Source: an uncultured Alphaproteobacteria bacterium
GTDB lineage: Bacteria; Pseudomonadota; Alphaproteobacteria; RF32; CAG-239
NCBI GenBank assembly: GCA_944393225.1
Contig: CALXZK010000017.1
Coordinates: 1-32,096 of the forward strand
DNA: 32,096 nt
Direction: 5' to 3'
A model generated the notes under the pieces. That model was not told the DNA's origin, ran no database searches, and was given only the letters and a program-made list of their open reading frames with translations. How positions within the stretch are numbered: the stretch's first letter is position 1; each line of letters opens with the position of its first letter. This document shows positions 17,376-26,543 of the stretch, in pieces. A program made the translations under genes and the position numbers.

Positions 17376-17385
17376 GGGAAAAAGC

Positions 17386-18519
17386 GTGGTTTCATTTGCG
17401 AGAAACAGTAAAAGTGTTATTGCCAACTGGTGGTGGACGGTTGATAAAACCCTTTTGGGCTTGATTACTTTTCTCTTGCTTATCGGTATTTTCCTCAATT
17501 TTTCTGCCAGTCCGTCAGTGGCAAACCGTATTGGGGTCGGGAGTTTTCACTTTATTAAAAGACAGCTCTTTTTTGTGCCGATTGCCTATGGCTTGATGCT
17601 CTTCTTGTCCATGCAAAAACTGAAAACCATTCGTCGTACCGCCATTATCGGTTTTATTGTGACATTGGGATTGATGGTTGTAACCTTGTTTTGGGGAGAA
17701 GAAACCAAAGGTGCTTCGCGCTGGATTAATTTTGCCGGTTTTTCTTTGCAGCCTTCCGAATTTGTTAAGCCGAGTTTTGCTGTTGTAGCCGCTTGGCTCT
17801 TTGAAGGACAAAAGAAATATCGCGATTTTCCGGGGAATCTTTTATCCACGTCTTTGTTTGCGCTAACAGCCGCTTTGCTCCTTTTGCAGCCGGACTTGGG
17901 AATGACGATTGTGGTTACCGCCATTTGGGGCTTTCAGTTCTTTTTAGCCGGTTTGTCTTTGTGGATTGTGGGCATTTTGGCTGTCTTGGGTTTGGTTGGT
18001 ATTGTGGCAGCCTATTTTATTTTCCCGCACGTGCAAGCGCGCGTTGACCAGTTTTTGGCATCGGAAAATAATATGGGGTATCAGATTAAAAAATCTTTGG
18101 AAGCTTTTGAAAGCGGCGGCTTTTTCGGACGCGGTCCGGGGGAAGGAATCGTAAAGATGAATATTCCCGATGCGCATACCGATTTTATTTTTGCCGTGGC
18201 TGCCGAGGAATATGGCATGCTCTTGTGTTTGCTGATTGTCGGAATTTATGCGGCGATTGTGGTCAGAACCATGATTATTTCGGCTAAAGACAGTAACTTG
18301 TTTATTATTTTATCAGCATCTGCCTTAGCCGCATCTTTTGGTTTGCAAGCCATTATTAATATGGCATCATCATTACACTTAATGCCGACCAAAGGTATGA
18401 CTTTGCCGTTTATTTCTTACGGCGGTTCTTCTTTGTTGGCAACGGCTTTCGGAATGGGAATGCTTTTGGCGATAACACGTAAAAATGTTCATGCGGAGGA
18501 TAAAGATGAAACGGATTAA
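17386..18519 (+). CDS. ftsW: Septal peptidoglycan polymerase, SEDS family
   Basis: A 377-residue membrane protein with about ten helices, the division-specific glycan polymerase that acts with a class B PBP at the septum. Family signatures are LQPSEFVKP, LLQPDLGM, the loop ESGGFFGRGPGEG, DAHTDFIFAVAAEE, and MPTKGMTLPFISYGGSS near the C-terminus. The start is GTG at 17386, because AGGGG sits 7 bases upstream; the open frame extends a little further back into mraY without a site. It follows mraY by 10 bases and overlaps murG by 14 bases. RodA is similar, but the position in the dcw cluster points to FtsW. Confidence 0.95.
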   Translation: MVSFARNSKSVIANWWWTVDKTLLGLITFLLLIGIFLNFSASPSVANRIGVGSFHFIKRQLFFVPIAYGLMLFLSMQKLKTIRRTAIIGFIVTLGLMVVTLFWGEETKGASRWINFAGFSLQPSEFVKPSFAVVAAWLFEGQKKYRDFPGNLLSTSLFALTAALLLLQPDLGMTIVVTAIWGFQFFLAGLSLWIVGILAVLGLVGIVAAYFIFPHVQARVDQFLASENNMGYQIKKSLEAFESGGFFGRGPGEGIVKMNIPDAHTDFIFAVAAEEYGMLLCLLIVGIYAAIVVRTMIISAKDSNLFIILSASALAASFGLQAIINMASSLHLMPTKGMTLPFISYGGSSLLATAFGMGMLLAITRKNVHAEDKDETD

Positions 18520-19648
18520 ACGTAAAAAAACAACACCTTTAATCATTTTAACAGCCGGTGGTACCGGTGGGCATGTTTATCCAGCCGAAGCTTTGGCGGA
18601 AGAGCTTTCCAAACGCGGTTACCGTTTGATGTTGGTGACAGATAATCGCGGTAAAGATAATTATAAGGGCAAGCTCGGACAAATTCCAAATAAAGCCGTA
18701 TGGGCAGGAAGTTTGGTCGGAAAATCCGTTTTCTTCAAAATCAAAAGTTTGTTCAAGTTGGGAATCGGTGTTTTGCAAGCTTTGCATGTCATCTTAAAAG
18801 AAAAGCCGGTTTGCGTGGTCGGGTTTGGCGGATACGCCTCTTTTCCGTGTTGTGTTGCCGCTATTTTGACCGGTACGGATTTGGTTATTCATGAACAAAA
18901 TTCGGTGATGAGCCGCACGAATCGCTTTTTGAGCAAATATGCCACTTTGATTGCACAAAGTTTTAAAAAGGTGAAATATGCGCCGCAAAACGTGAAAGCC
19001 GTTTTGACCGGAATGCCGGTGCGTGCCAATATTGTGGAAGCAGCAAGCCAAGCTTATCCGAAGCTCGGTGCCAAAGATGTGATGCAGGTTTTGGTTTTGG
19101 GCGGAAGTCAGGGGGCTAAGGTGTTTGCCGAAGTTGTTCCGGCAGCCGTTCAAGCTTTGGATGCAAAACAACAAAAGCGTTTGAAGATTGTGCAACAATG
19201 CCGTCAAGATGATGTGGCAACAATAGAGCAAGCTTATAAAGATTTGCCGGTGCAAGCAGTTGTTTCGCACTTTTTTGACAATATGCCTGAGCTTTATACG
19301 CATTCTCATGTGGTGATTTCTCGTGCCGGTGCTTCTTCAGTTTCTGAAATTGCCGTTGTCGGCGTGCCTTCCATTTTGGTTCCGTTGCCGACGGCTGCCG
19401 ATAATCATCAAACCGGAAATGCGGCTTGGCTTGCTGATGCCAAAGGTGCCGAGTTGGTTGCTCAATCTGTCTTTACGGCAGAAAAACTAAAACAAATGTT
19501 GCAGAAATTTTTTGATGAAGCAGACCAAGGTACAGAACCCAGCAGCTTGGAAAAAATGGCACGTAATGCCAAAAAAGTCGGAATTACTGATGCTGCCGTC
19601 CGTTTGGCCGATGCCATTGAAAAAGAAATTGTGAACAAACGTCAGTAA
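18506..19648 (+). CDS. murG: UDP-GlcNAc:lipid I N-acetylglucosaminyltransferase
   Basis: A 380-residue GT-B glycosyltransferase on the inner face of the membrane that converts lipid I to lipid II. The glycine-rich GGTGGH at 18-23, VVGFGGYAS, HEQNSVMSRTNR, LGGSQGA and the UDP-binding segment SRAGASSVSEIA followed by PLPTAADNHQ are all present. The N-terminus is very basic (MKRIKRKK). ATG 18506 is chosen because GGAGG lies 6 bases upstream. It begins inside the end of ftsW. In most dcw clusters murC comes next; here murB does, 26 bp later. Confidence 0.96.
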   Translation: MKRIKRKKTTPLIILTAGGTGGHVYPAEALAEELSKRGYRLMLVTDNRGKDNYKGKLGQIPNKAVWAGSLVGKSVFFKIKSLFKLGIGVLQALHVILKEKPVCVVGFGGYASFPCCVAAILTGTDLVIHEQNSVMSRTNRFLSKYATLIAQSFKKVKYAPQNVKAVLTGMPVRANIVEAASQAYPKLGAKDVMQVLVLGGSQGAKVFAEVVPAAVQALDAKQQKRLKIVQQCRQDDVATIEQAYKDLPVQAVVSHFFDNMPELYTHSHVVISRAGASSVSEIAVVGVPSILVPLPTAADNHQTGNAAWLADAKGAELVAQSVFTAEKLKQMLQKFFDEADQGTEPSSLEKMARNAKKVGITDAAVRLADAIEKEIVNKRQ

Positions 19649-19674
19649 CTTTTTTTAGAAAGGGAGGAATAGTC

Positions 19675-20598
19675 ATGTTTTGGTCCAGTTCTCCGGCAGA
19701 TAATCTGCTCAAACTTTTGCCGAAAGTGCGCGGTACATACAAAAAAGATGTGCCGTTGTCAAAGTATACATGGTTTGGCGTTGGCGGTCCGGCCGAAGTG
19801 ATGTTCTTTCCCGAAGATGAAGATGATTTGGCTTTCTTTATGAAAAATCGTCCTTACAATTTGCCGACGTTTATTATCGGAGCCGGTTCTAACTTATTGG
19901 TCCGTGATGGCGGAATCCCCGGTGTGGTGATTAAACTGGATAATAAAAATTTTAAAAAAGTTACGGTTGGCGAAAATACGCTTACTTTGGGTGCCGGTTT
20001 CAGAAACGGTAGTTTGGAAAAAACTTTGATTGAAAAAGGAATCGGGGGATTGGAGTTTTTATGTTCTATTCCGGGGGTTATCGGAGGTTCGGTCAAAACC
20101 AATGCCGGTTGCTACGGAACAGAAGTGAAAGATGTGATTACGCAAGCTACCATTGTTAACGGTGTGGGCGAAAAGAAAACAATCGGAGTAGATGATTTGA
20201 AACTCTCTTATCGCAGCAGCTTGTTTCCCGAAGATTGGATTGTGACATCCATCACCTTCAAAACACATCCGGAAAAGCCCGAAAATATTGCAAAAATTAT
20301 TGCCGAGAACAAAGCCAAACGTGCAAAGTCACAACCATATAATGAGAGAACGGCCGGTTCTACTTTCAAAAATCCGGAAGGATTGAAAGCTTGGGAGCTG
20401 ATTAAAAAGTCCGGTTGTGCCGACTTGCAAATCAACGGAGCAAAAGTTTCGGAAAAGCATTGTAACTTTTTGATTAATACAGGTACGGCAACTGCTGCCG
20501 ATATTGAAAAGCTTGGCGAAACCATTATTCAAAAAGTTAAAGAACAAACTTCCATTACGCTTGAATGGGAAGTTAAACGAATGGGTATTACAAAATAG
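19675..20598 (+). CDS. murB: UDP-N-acetylenolpyruvoylglucosamine reductase
   Basis: A 307-residue flavoenzyme that reduces UDP-GlcNAc-enolpyruvate to UDP-MurNAc with NADPH. FAD-binding segments are TWFGVGGPAE (32-41), IGAGSNLLVRDGG (68-80) and SIPGVIGGSVKTNAG (131-145). The active site shows R180 in SYRSSLF, S229 in AGSTFKNP as proton donor, and E299 near the C-terminus. Its ribosome binding site GGGAGGA is strong, stronger than those of its neighbours. The stop is followed after 3 bases by the ftsQ start. Confidence 0.96.
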   Translation: MFWSSSPADNLLKLLPKVRGTYKKDVPLSKYTWFGVGGPAEVMFFPEDEDDLAFFMKNRPYNLPTFIIGAGSNLLVRDGGIPGVVIKLDNKNFKKVTVGENTLTLGAGFRNGSLEKTLIEKGIGGLEFLCSIPGVIGGSVKTNAGCYGTEVKDVITQATIVNGVGEKKTIGVDDLKLSYRSSLFPEDWIVTSITFKTHPEKPENIAKIIAENKAKRAKSQPYNERTAGSTFKNPEGLKAWELIKKSGCADLQINGAKVSEKHCNFLINTGTATAADIEKLGETIIQKVKEQTSITLEWEVKRMGITK

Positions 20599-20601
20599 TT
20601 C

Positions 20602-21483
20602 ATGTCTGAAACACCACAAAATACCGAAGCTCAAAAGCCAGATGTTGTTCAAAAGGCTAATATCGTGTACGAACCGCAAGAGTTTGCCATACGTCTTGTC
20701 GGAAACTTAATCATACTCGGAATTATCTTTTTATCAGCCTTTGTTACCTTACTTTTGAACACGGATATGGTGGAAGAAAAAATTGCCTCTTTAACCCAAG
20801 ATGCTTATGAGTATGCGGCTGAAAAAGGTTTGACTCTTGATGATGTGGTTATTCTTGGACGAGATAAAACCACTAAAGAAGATTTGCTCGCTGCTTTGCA
20901 GGTGCAACGCGGGGATAATTTTTTGAAAATTGATATTCATGAACTCAAAACTCGGGTTGAAGCTTTGCCTTGGGTAAAAGAAGCCATTATTAAACGTAAG
21001 TTCTTTCCCAATGTGCTGGAAGTGAATATCAAAGAAAGACAGGTTCGCTCCATTTGGCAGATTAATGAAAAATTTCATCCGATTGATGAAGACGGAAATG
21101 TGATTGATGCGCCCTTTAAACCCAAAGCGCCGATTTTGTTGATTGTCGGTGAGGGGGCGCCGCAAAATATTAATCGTTTGCTTAAAGCAATCGATGCCAA
21201 CAAAAAGGTTTTGGAACGTGTGAAAGTTGCCAACTATATTTCTAATCGGCGTTGGAATCTGGTGCTTGATGATATTGAACACGGTATAACCATCAAGCTG
21301 CCGGAAGAAAATGTGGAAGAAGCGTGGAAAAAATTGTTGAAGTTGGATGCCGTCAACGGGATTCTTAAACGTAAATTAACCATAATTGATTTAAGGTTAA
21401 AAGGAAAGATAACCGTAAAACTGAAAAAAACAGACGGAAAAGCTCCGGTTTCATTAAATAAGGCGAAAGAACGCCGTGTTTAA
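20602..21483 (+). CDS. ftsQ: Cell division protein FtsQ
   Basis: A 293-residue single-pass divisome protein: a cytoplasmic tail of about 35 residues, a membrane helix at about 36-53, a POTRA domain at about 78-145 (GDNFLKIDIHELKTRVEALP is typical), and the FtsQ domain to about 270. It bridges the cytoplasmic ring to the septal wall enzymes. The ATG has no clear ribosome binding site and lies 3 bases after the murB stop, so translation probably depends on coupling. The C-terminus is lysine-rich. The ddl gene that normally sits between murB and ftsQ is absent. Confidence 0.93.
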   Translation: MSETPQNTEAQKPDVVQKANIVYEPQEFAIRLVGNLIILGIIFLSAFVTLLLNTDMVEEKIASLTQDAYEYAAEKGLTLDDVVILGRDKTTKEDLLAALQVQRGDNFLKIDIHELKTRVEALPWVKEAIIKRKFFPNVLEVNIKERQVRSIWQINEKFHPIDEDGNVIDAPFKPKAPILLIVGEGAPQNINRLLKAIDANKKVLERVKVANYISNRRWNLVLDDIEHGITIKLPEENVEEAWKKLLKLDAVNGILKRKLTIIDLRLKGKITVKLKKTDGKAPVSLNKAKERRV

Positions 21484-21526
21484 TTTTTCGGGCGGTTTTT
21501 GCGTAACCAACAAATTGTGGGAGTAA

Positions 21527-22786
21527 ATGGTGACACATTCTTTTAATCGACTGACTTCTATTGCGGCTTTGGATATTGGCTCATCCAAGGTAAGTTGCGT
21601 TATTGCCAAAATCAGTCGAGATAAACGAATCAATGTTGTGGGTTACGGATATAATGCCGCTAAGGGAATTAAAAACGGTGTGGTTGTCGATATTAATCAA
21701 GCTACATTGTCGGTTTGTAATGCGGTTGAAGCCGCTGAGCAAATGGCTAATGAGCGAATCGACAGAGTGATTGTTAATGTATCCGGTGACAAGATTAAAA
21801 GCACTATCAAAAGTGCATCTATTGCCGTGAATAAAAATCGTCCGGTAAACGAAGTTGATATTAACAAAGTTATCGAGCGCGGTATCAATAAAATTAATGT
21901 TGAAGGTCATGAGCTGATTCACTGCTTGCCGACTTGCTATCGCTTGGATATGGGCGAAGAAGTGAAAGATCCGCGTAACATATTCGGGGAAAATTTATCG
22001 GTCGATATTTTGCTCGGACTGATGCCGGATATTATGTATCGAAACCTTTCAACCGTGATTGAAAATGCCCATTTGGAAATTGCCGGAAAAGCTTTTTCAT
22101 CTTATGCTTCCGGTCTTTCTTGCTTGGTTGATGACGAAAAAGAAATCGGTGCGACCGTGATTGATATCGGCGGCGGTACGACAAGTATTGCAACATTTCG
22201 CCATGGGTATCCGGTCTATTTCTCATCTTTGGCAGTCGGCGGTAATAATGTGACCAATGATATTGCCTATGGTTTGACCACATCTTTTGCTCATGCCGAA
22301 AGACTGAAAACCTTGCATGGTTGTGCATTCTTGAGCTCGCAAGACAACTCGGAAATGATTAATGTATATCCGGTCGGCGAAGAAGATGATAGCTTGATTA
22401 AACAAGTGCCGAAATCTGATTTAATCAGCATCATCACACCGCGAATCGAAGAGATTTTTGAGTTGGTTAATTTGAAGTTCAAAGAACAAGGGTTGGGTGA
22501 TATTTCCAGCCACCGTGTGGTTTTGACCGGCGGCGGCAGCCAACTTTCGGGAATCCGCGAAGTGGCTTCCATGGTTTTGGACAAACAAGTGCGTTTGGGT
22601 AAGCCCAAAAATGTGGCTAATTTGCCGGAGAATTTGTATAATCCTGCATTTTCTACCTGCATTGGTTTGTTGTTGTTTGCGCTTAATTATACTGAAAAAA
22701 AACCGAATAAAATTATCAATAAACCGGTGCGAAATGACGGTGGTATGTTCGGTTCCTTGATGTCTTGGTTTAAACAAAATTTCTAA
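21527..22786 (+). CDS. ftsA: Cell division protein FtsA
   Basis: A 419-residue actin-like ATPase that tethers FtsZ to the membrane. ATP-binding segments are ALDIGSSKVSC near the N-terminus, VIDIGGGTTSIATF in the middle and VLTGGGSQLSGI around 330. The SHS2 (1C) region lies at about 85-165, with GIKNGVVVDI just before it. The extreme C-terminus, GSLMSWFKQNF, is the amphipathic membrane-targeting helix. GGGAG precedes the ATG closely (3 bases), with GTG as the next codon, so the exact start could differ by one codon. Confidence 0.96.
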   Translation: MVTHSFNRLTSIAALDIGSSKVSCVIAKISRDKRINVVGYGYNAAKGIKNGVVVDINQATLSVCNAVEAAEQMANERIDRVIVNVSGDKIKSTIKSASIAVNKNRPVNEVDINKVIERGINKINVEGHELIHCLPTCYRLDMGEEVKDPRNIFGENLSVDILLGLMPDIMYRNLSTVIENAHLEIAGKAFSSYASGLSCLVDDEKEIGATVIDIGGGTTSIATFRHGYPVYFSSLAVGGNNVTNDIAYGLTTSFAHAERLKTLHGCAFLSSQDNSEMINVYPVGEEDDSLIKQVPKSDLISIITPRIEEIFELVNLKFKEQGLGDISSHRVVLTGGGSQLSGIREVASMVLDKQVRLGKPKNVANLPENLYNPAFSTCIGLLLFALNYTEKKPNKIINKPVRNDGGMFGSLMSWFKQNF

Positions 22787-22823
22787 AAATATGGCTTTGG
22801 TAACTAAACCTTAATTTATTATG

Positions 22824-22832
22824 TGGTATGCT
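22824..22832 (+). promoter_or_regulatory. Possible extended -10 for ftsZ
   Basis: TGGTATGCT fits the extended -10 pattern (TGn-TATnnT) in the 97-bp gap between ftsA and ftsZ. No good -35 lies 16-18 bp upstream. The gap is the longest inside the cluster, which is where a separate ftsZ promoter would be expected. Confidence 0.25.
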
Positions 22833-22883
22833 TCCTCATAACGAGAATTTTTTTAAAAGAATTTTTTTTAGTTAGGAAGAAAA

Positions 22884-24587
22884 ATGTCAATTAAATTAGC
22901 TGTACCAGAAAAAACTATTGCTCATCTGAAACCCAGAATCTCGGTTATCGGTGTGGGTGGCGGCGGCGGTAATGCCGTTAACAATATGATTGCCCAAAAT
23001 TTGGAAGGGGTGGATTTTATTGTTGCCAATACCGATGCTCAGGCTTTGGCTCATTCTACGGCAAGCCGCAAAATTCAACTTGGTTTGGAAACGACTCAAG
23101 GCTTGGGTGCCGGTGCTCGTCCCGAAGTTGGTAAAATGGCTGCTGAAGAAGCCAAAGAAGAGATTGAACGTGAGCTTGAAGGCGCAAATATGGTCTTCAT
23201 TACTGCCGGTATGGGCGGCGGTACCGGAAGCGGTGCGGCTCCGGTGGTAGCTAAACTTGCAAAAGAAAAAGGCATTTTGACCGTTGGTGTTGTGACCAAA
23301 CCTTTCCAATTTGAAGGTCGCAAACGCTATGAAACTGCAGAAGCTGCTGTTGAAACTTTTACCAAAGAAGTAGATAGTATCATCATTATTCCTAACCAAA
23401 ATTTGTTCAGAATCGCAGATAAAAATACAACCTTGGCTGATGCGTTTGTTATGGCCGATAATGTTTTGTATGCCGGTGTTCGTTCCATTACCGATTTGAT
23501 GATGATGCCGGGTTTGATTAACCTTGATTTTGCTGATATTAAATCAATCATGCAGGACAAAGGTAAAGCCATTATGGGTACAGGTGAGGCAGAAGGCGAA
23601 AACAGAGCGATTAAAGCTGCCGAACAAGCTTTGTCTAACCCGCTTTTGGATGATTGCTCTATGCATGGTGCCAAAGGTGTATTGATTAATATTACCGGTG
23701 GTTCAGACATCACATTGTTTGAAATTGATGAAGCTGCAAGCCGCATTAAAGAAGAAGTTGACGAAGATGCCAATATCATTTTCGGTTCAAGCTTTGATGA
23801 TAGTTTGGAAGGCAAAATCAGAGTATCTATCGTTGCAACCGGAATCGGCGATGCCAAGGTAGCTGCAAAACCGGCTCCGCAAAGACCAAAAATGCCGGAA
23901 ACAACTTTTATGGAAGAAGTAAGCATGCCGGTTGTTCCTTCTGCTGAGTTGGATTCAAATTTGGAAAAGTTTGCTGCCAATAAAAGCGAACCGGAAGAAG
24001 TGGTCAGTGAAACCGTAGAAACTATTATTGAACAAGCAGTTGAAAATTCTGCAGAACCGGAAGTTGAAGAAGAAAAAATTGAACCGGTTGTTTCTCAAGT
24101 TTCTGCTCCGACTTTGGTTGCCGAAAAAAGATTTGATGATTTTGATGCAGTAGAAAATTCTGAAACTATGGGTGATATGCCCAAAGCTACGGCTTTGTTC
24201 AAAGCTATCATTAATAAAACCGAAGATTTGAATGATAATTCTCAATATGACAGCATTTTAGCCAACGCAGATAATGGTTTTGCTCCGAAAACCAGTGTTC
24301 GTCAGGTTGAAGAAGAGCCGGAATTGTTCCCCAATCACAATCCGCAACCTTTTGCTGCTCGTCGCATTGAAGAACAAGAAGAACTTATTGTAGATGATGA
24401 AGAAAATCATGCTCCGACTTTGATTGAGCGTGTTACAGGTTTTTCTATTGCCCGCCGCAATAAGAAGAAAAAAGAGAATGAGCGTTTGCAAGAACCGATT
24501 TCTCCGAGCTTTTCTTCTACCGGAACCGATTATAGCGGAGATGAAAGATTGAATTTGGAAATTCCTTCCTTCTTGAGAAGAAAATAG
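22884..24587 (+). CDS. ftsZ: Cell division GTPase FtsZ, long-linker form
   Basis: A 567-residue tubulin-like GTPase that forms the Z-ring. The nucleotide site shows [15 protein letters not shown] (21-35) and the tubulin signature [13 protein letters not shown] near 110-120, and the synergy loop is NLDFADIK near 212-219. The GTPase core ends near residue 325. A disordered, acidic linker of about 230 residues follows, and then the conserved C-terminal peptide [10 protein letters not shown] (558-567) that binds FtsA and other partners. Long linkers are characteristic of Alphaproteobacteria; this one is at the long end. AGGAAG lies 5 bases upstream of the ATG. It is the last gene of the cluster. 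Confidence 0.97.
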   Translation: MSIKLAVPEKTIAHLKPRISVIGVGGGGGNAVNNMIAQNLEGVDFIVANTDAQALAHSTASRKIQLGLETTQGLGAGARPEVGKMAAEEAKEEIERELEGANMVFITAGMGGGTGSGAAPVVAKLAKEKGILTVGVVTKPFQFEGRKRYETAEAAVETFTKEVDSIIIIPNQNLFRIADKNTTLADAFVMADNVLYAGVRSITDLMMMPGLINLDFADIKSIMQDKGKAIMGTGEAEGENRAIKAAEQALSNPLLDDCSMHGAKGVLINITGGSDITLFEIDEAASRIKEEVDEDANIIFGSSFDDSLEGKIRVSIVATGIGDAKVAAKPAPQRPKMPETTFMEEVSMPVVPSAELDSNLEKFAANKSEPEEVVSETVETIIEQAVENSAEPEVEEEKIEPVVSQVSAPTLVAEKRFDDFDAVENSETMGDMPKATALFKAIINKTEDLNDNSQYDSILANADNGFAPKTSVRQVEEEPELFPNHNPQPFAARRIEEQEELIVDDEENHAPTLIERVTGFSIARRNKKKKENERLQEPISPSFSSTGTDYSGDERLNLEIPSFLRRK

Positions 24588-24602
24588 GTTCAAAATGAGA
24601 AA

Positions 24603-24638
24603 GAAAAAAAATATCCCTCAAAACGAGGGATATTTTTT
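24603..24638. terminator. Bidirectional terminator between ftsZ and hpnE
   Basis: ATATCCCTC (24611-24619) pairs perfectly with GAGGGATAT (24625-24633) around AAAAC, with an A-run before it and a T-run after it. It serves both convergent units. Confidence 0.9.
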
Positions 24639-25699
24639 TATACGTAATGAGAAACACGTTTACCTGACTGAATGGCGCCTTCCAAACAACAAGGATAATC
24701 TTTCATGGTCCAATCGCCACAGAGGAACAAATTTTGATATTGCGTTTGAGCTGATTTCGGGCGCAAGATTTGATTTTTCTCATCTTGCCTGATGGTTGCA
24801 CGTTTGTGTTTCAAAACGCGATAGGGCGGCAAAAAAGCAGGCGTTAAACCATTAACGGAACGAACTTCTTGCCAAACGAATCGAGCCAGTTCTTCATCGG
24901 AAAGTTTAATGTCTTGGCTATCGGAGATGGTGACGGCAACAATATCTTGATTGATAAAAATCCAGTCGGCAAGGTTGTCGGGTGAGCCAAGAAAAGGAAT
25001 GTTGTTTGGCAAGGTTAACGGTACGCTGGTGCGAAAATAAATATCGGTAATTTGATTAAACTTAAATTGCGGACCATTAAAAATTTGCTGATATTGGTGC
25101 GCATCAAGCGCAGAAATAACAATATCATCTTTGCTTAGTTCTATCTCTCCTTGATTAAATTTCAGCTTATTTATTTTATCTTCTACAGAAGTAAAACTTT
25201 GCAGTTTCCAACCGGTTTTCACTTCATTGGCAAAGCCTGATAACGGTGCAATTAATTTTTCCGTCAAATCGCCTTGCGAAAAATAAATTTTTCTTTGTGC
25301 GGGAAGGAACGGAAATAATTTGCAGGCTAAAGACATCAATAAAGATTTGGCAATCTGCTTGGGTTGGGTATTAAAAATCGAAAGCAGAATAAATGGAACT
25401 TCTTGCCAAAAGCGCGAATGAATTTGCTTATCTTTACGGAAGAAAATTTTTTTATAAAATTTTTCATTTGTGAGAAGTTTTTTTACTTCGCTATTAGCCC
25501 CTAAAACCGCGTGGGTGGCGTTGTCGATGTTTCTTTGCAATTTATGGTCATAAAAAGAGAAACATCTGCCGCCTAAATGGGCTGCGGCTTCATAGATAAT
25601 GATGCGGGCATTTTTATGTTTTTGGCGAATGAATTTGGCGGCACTTAAACCGGATATCCCTCCGCCGATGATGTGAAATGTTTTCGAGGTTGAAAACAT
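24638..25699 (-). CDS. hpnE: Hydroxysqualene dehydroxylase (FAD-dependent)
   Basis: A 353-residue flavoprotein of the amine-oxidase/phytoene-desaturase fold. It shows the dinucleotide motif IIGGGISGLSAA (10-21), E37 for the ribose, and GGR at 43-45. The C-terminal segment LFLCGDWTMKDYPCCLEGA is typical of HpnE, where GDW and the EGA turn close the FAD site. It removes the hydroxyl from hydroxysqualene to yield squalene, the last step of the HpnC-HpnD-HpnE route. ATG 25699 has AGGTAG just upstream and overlaps nothing but the hpnD stop region; the frame also reads further back into hpnD. At 353 residues it is a little short for the family, which often exceeds 400. Confidence 0.85.
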   Translation of the reverse strand: MFSTSKTFHIIGGGISGLSAAKFIRQKHKNARIIIYEAAAHLGGRCFSFYDHKLQRNIDNATHAVLGANSEVKKLLTNEKFYKKIFFRKDKQIHSRFWQEVPFILLSIFNTQPKQIAKSLLMSLACKLFPFLPAQRKIYFSQGDLTEKLIAPLSGFANEVKTGWKLQSFTSVEDKINKLKFNQGEIELSKDDIVISALDAHQYQQIFNGPQFKFNQITDIYFRTSVPLTLPNNIPFLGSPDNLADWIFINQDIVAVTISDSQDIKLSDEELARFVWQEVRSVNGLTPAFLPPYRVLKHKRATIRQDEKNQILRPKSAQTQYQNLFLCGDWTMKDYPCCLEGAIQSGKRVSHYV

Positions 25700-25703
25700 T
25701 TTT

Positions 25704-26537
25704 CTACCTGTAAAAGAAGGCACGCAAAGCTAAGGATAGTTTCTTCATTTTGCTTACGTGCGGTTTGGGGGAAATGACTTCCCAACCACGATTTTGCATA
25801 ATGTCAAAATAGCGTTTGTAAATGTTGGCCATCATCAAAACCGGACGAGCAATTTTTTTATCCAGCTGTTTGATGAGTTGGTAAGAAGTTTCATAATCCG
25901 AGGCCGCAATTTTTGCCAATTGTTCACGAGCACGTGCCAGATTGGGATTGACCACCACGCTTAAAGGATCAGTTGAGGTGATGCCTGCTTCTTCCAACAT
26001 TTCTTTAGGGATATATAAGCGACCGTCTTGTGCATCTTCTTTGACATCGCGCAAGATGTTGGTGATTTGCAACGCATTACCCAAGGTGGTGGAAAGTTTT
26101 TCAATCAAAGCTTCGTCCGTTACGCCAAAAATGCGTAAAGACAAGTTTCCGGGGACGCCAGCAACGCCGCGGCAATATTCATTAAATTGTTCCATGCTGG
26201 GTGCGCGCAAAGGTGTGGGCAAGTCCATGGAGATGCTGTTGATGATACGAACAAATTCTTCTTTGGGTAATTTGAAACGCATGCAGTTTTTATAAATTTT
26301 GCGTCCGATTTCGGTTTCGGGAACTTTCTTCTCATAAATATTTTCAATTTCTTGGCGCCAAGCATCCATCAAATCGAGCTTTTCGGAAACTTCTTTATCG
26401 CCATCAACAATATCATCAATATGGCGGCAAAAGGCATATATGGTGTACATGGCATTTCTTTTGCCAAAGGGCAAAAAGCGCATGCTCCAGAAAAATGAAG
26501 TGCCGGATTTTTTAACCATTCTTTTGATATTGTTCAT
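25704..26537 (-). CDS. hpnD: Presqualene diphosphate synthase
   Basis: A 277-residue trans-isoprenyl diphosphate synthase of the squalene/phytoene synthase family. The two Asp-rich metal-binding motifs are HIDDIVD (39-45) and NILRDVKEDA (160-169), followed by DGRLYIP. It condenses two farnesyl diphosphates to presqualene diphosphate, which HpnC then turns into hydroxysqualene. Phytoene synthase (CrtB) is the main alternative on sequence alone; the hpnC and hpnE neighbours decide for HpnD. It follows hpnC by 6 bases. Confidence 0.9.
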   Translation of the reverse strand: MNNIKRMVKKSGTSFFWSMRFLPFGKRNAMYTIYAFCRHIDDIVDGDKEVSEKLDLMDAWRQEIENIYEKKVPETEIGRKIYKNCMRFKLPKEEFVRIINSISMDLPTPLRAPSMEQFNEYCRGVAGVPGNLSLRIFGVTDEALIEKLSTTLGNALQITNILRDVKEDAQDGRLYIPKEMLEEAGITSTDPLSVVVNPNLARAREQLAKIAASDYETSYQLIKQLDKKIARPVLMMANIYKRYFDIMQNRGWEVISPKPHVSKMKKLSLALRAFFYR

Positions 26538-26543
26538 GAATTT

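Noticed and set aside
17365..17385. Extension of ftsW back to 17365
   Set aside because: It would start inside mraY without a ribosome binding site, while GTG 17386 has AGGGG at good spacing.
25704..26537. HpnD as phytoene synthase (carotenoid pathway)
   Set aside because: The motifs alone allow it, but the flanking hpnC and hpnE genes and the absence of carotenoid genes favour the squalene route.
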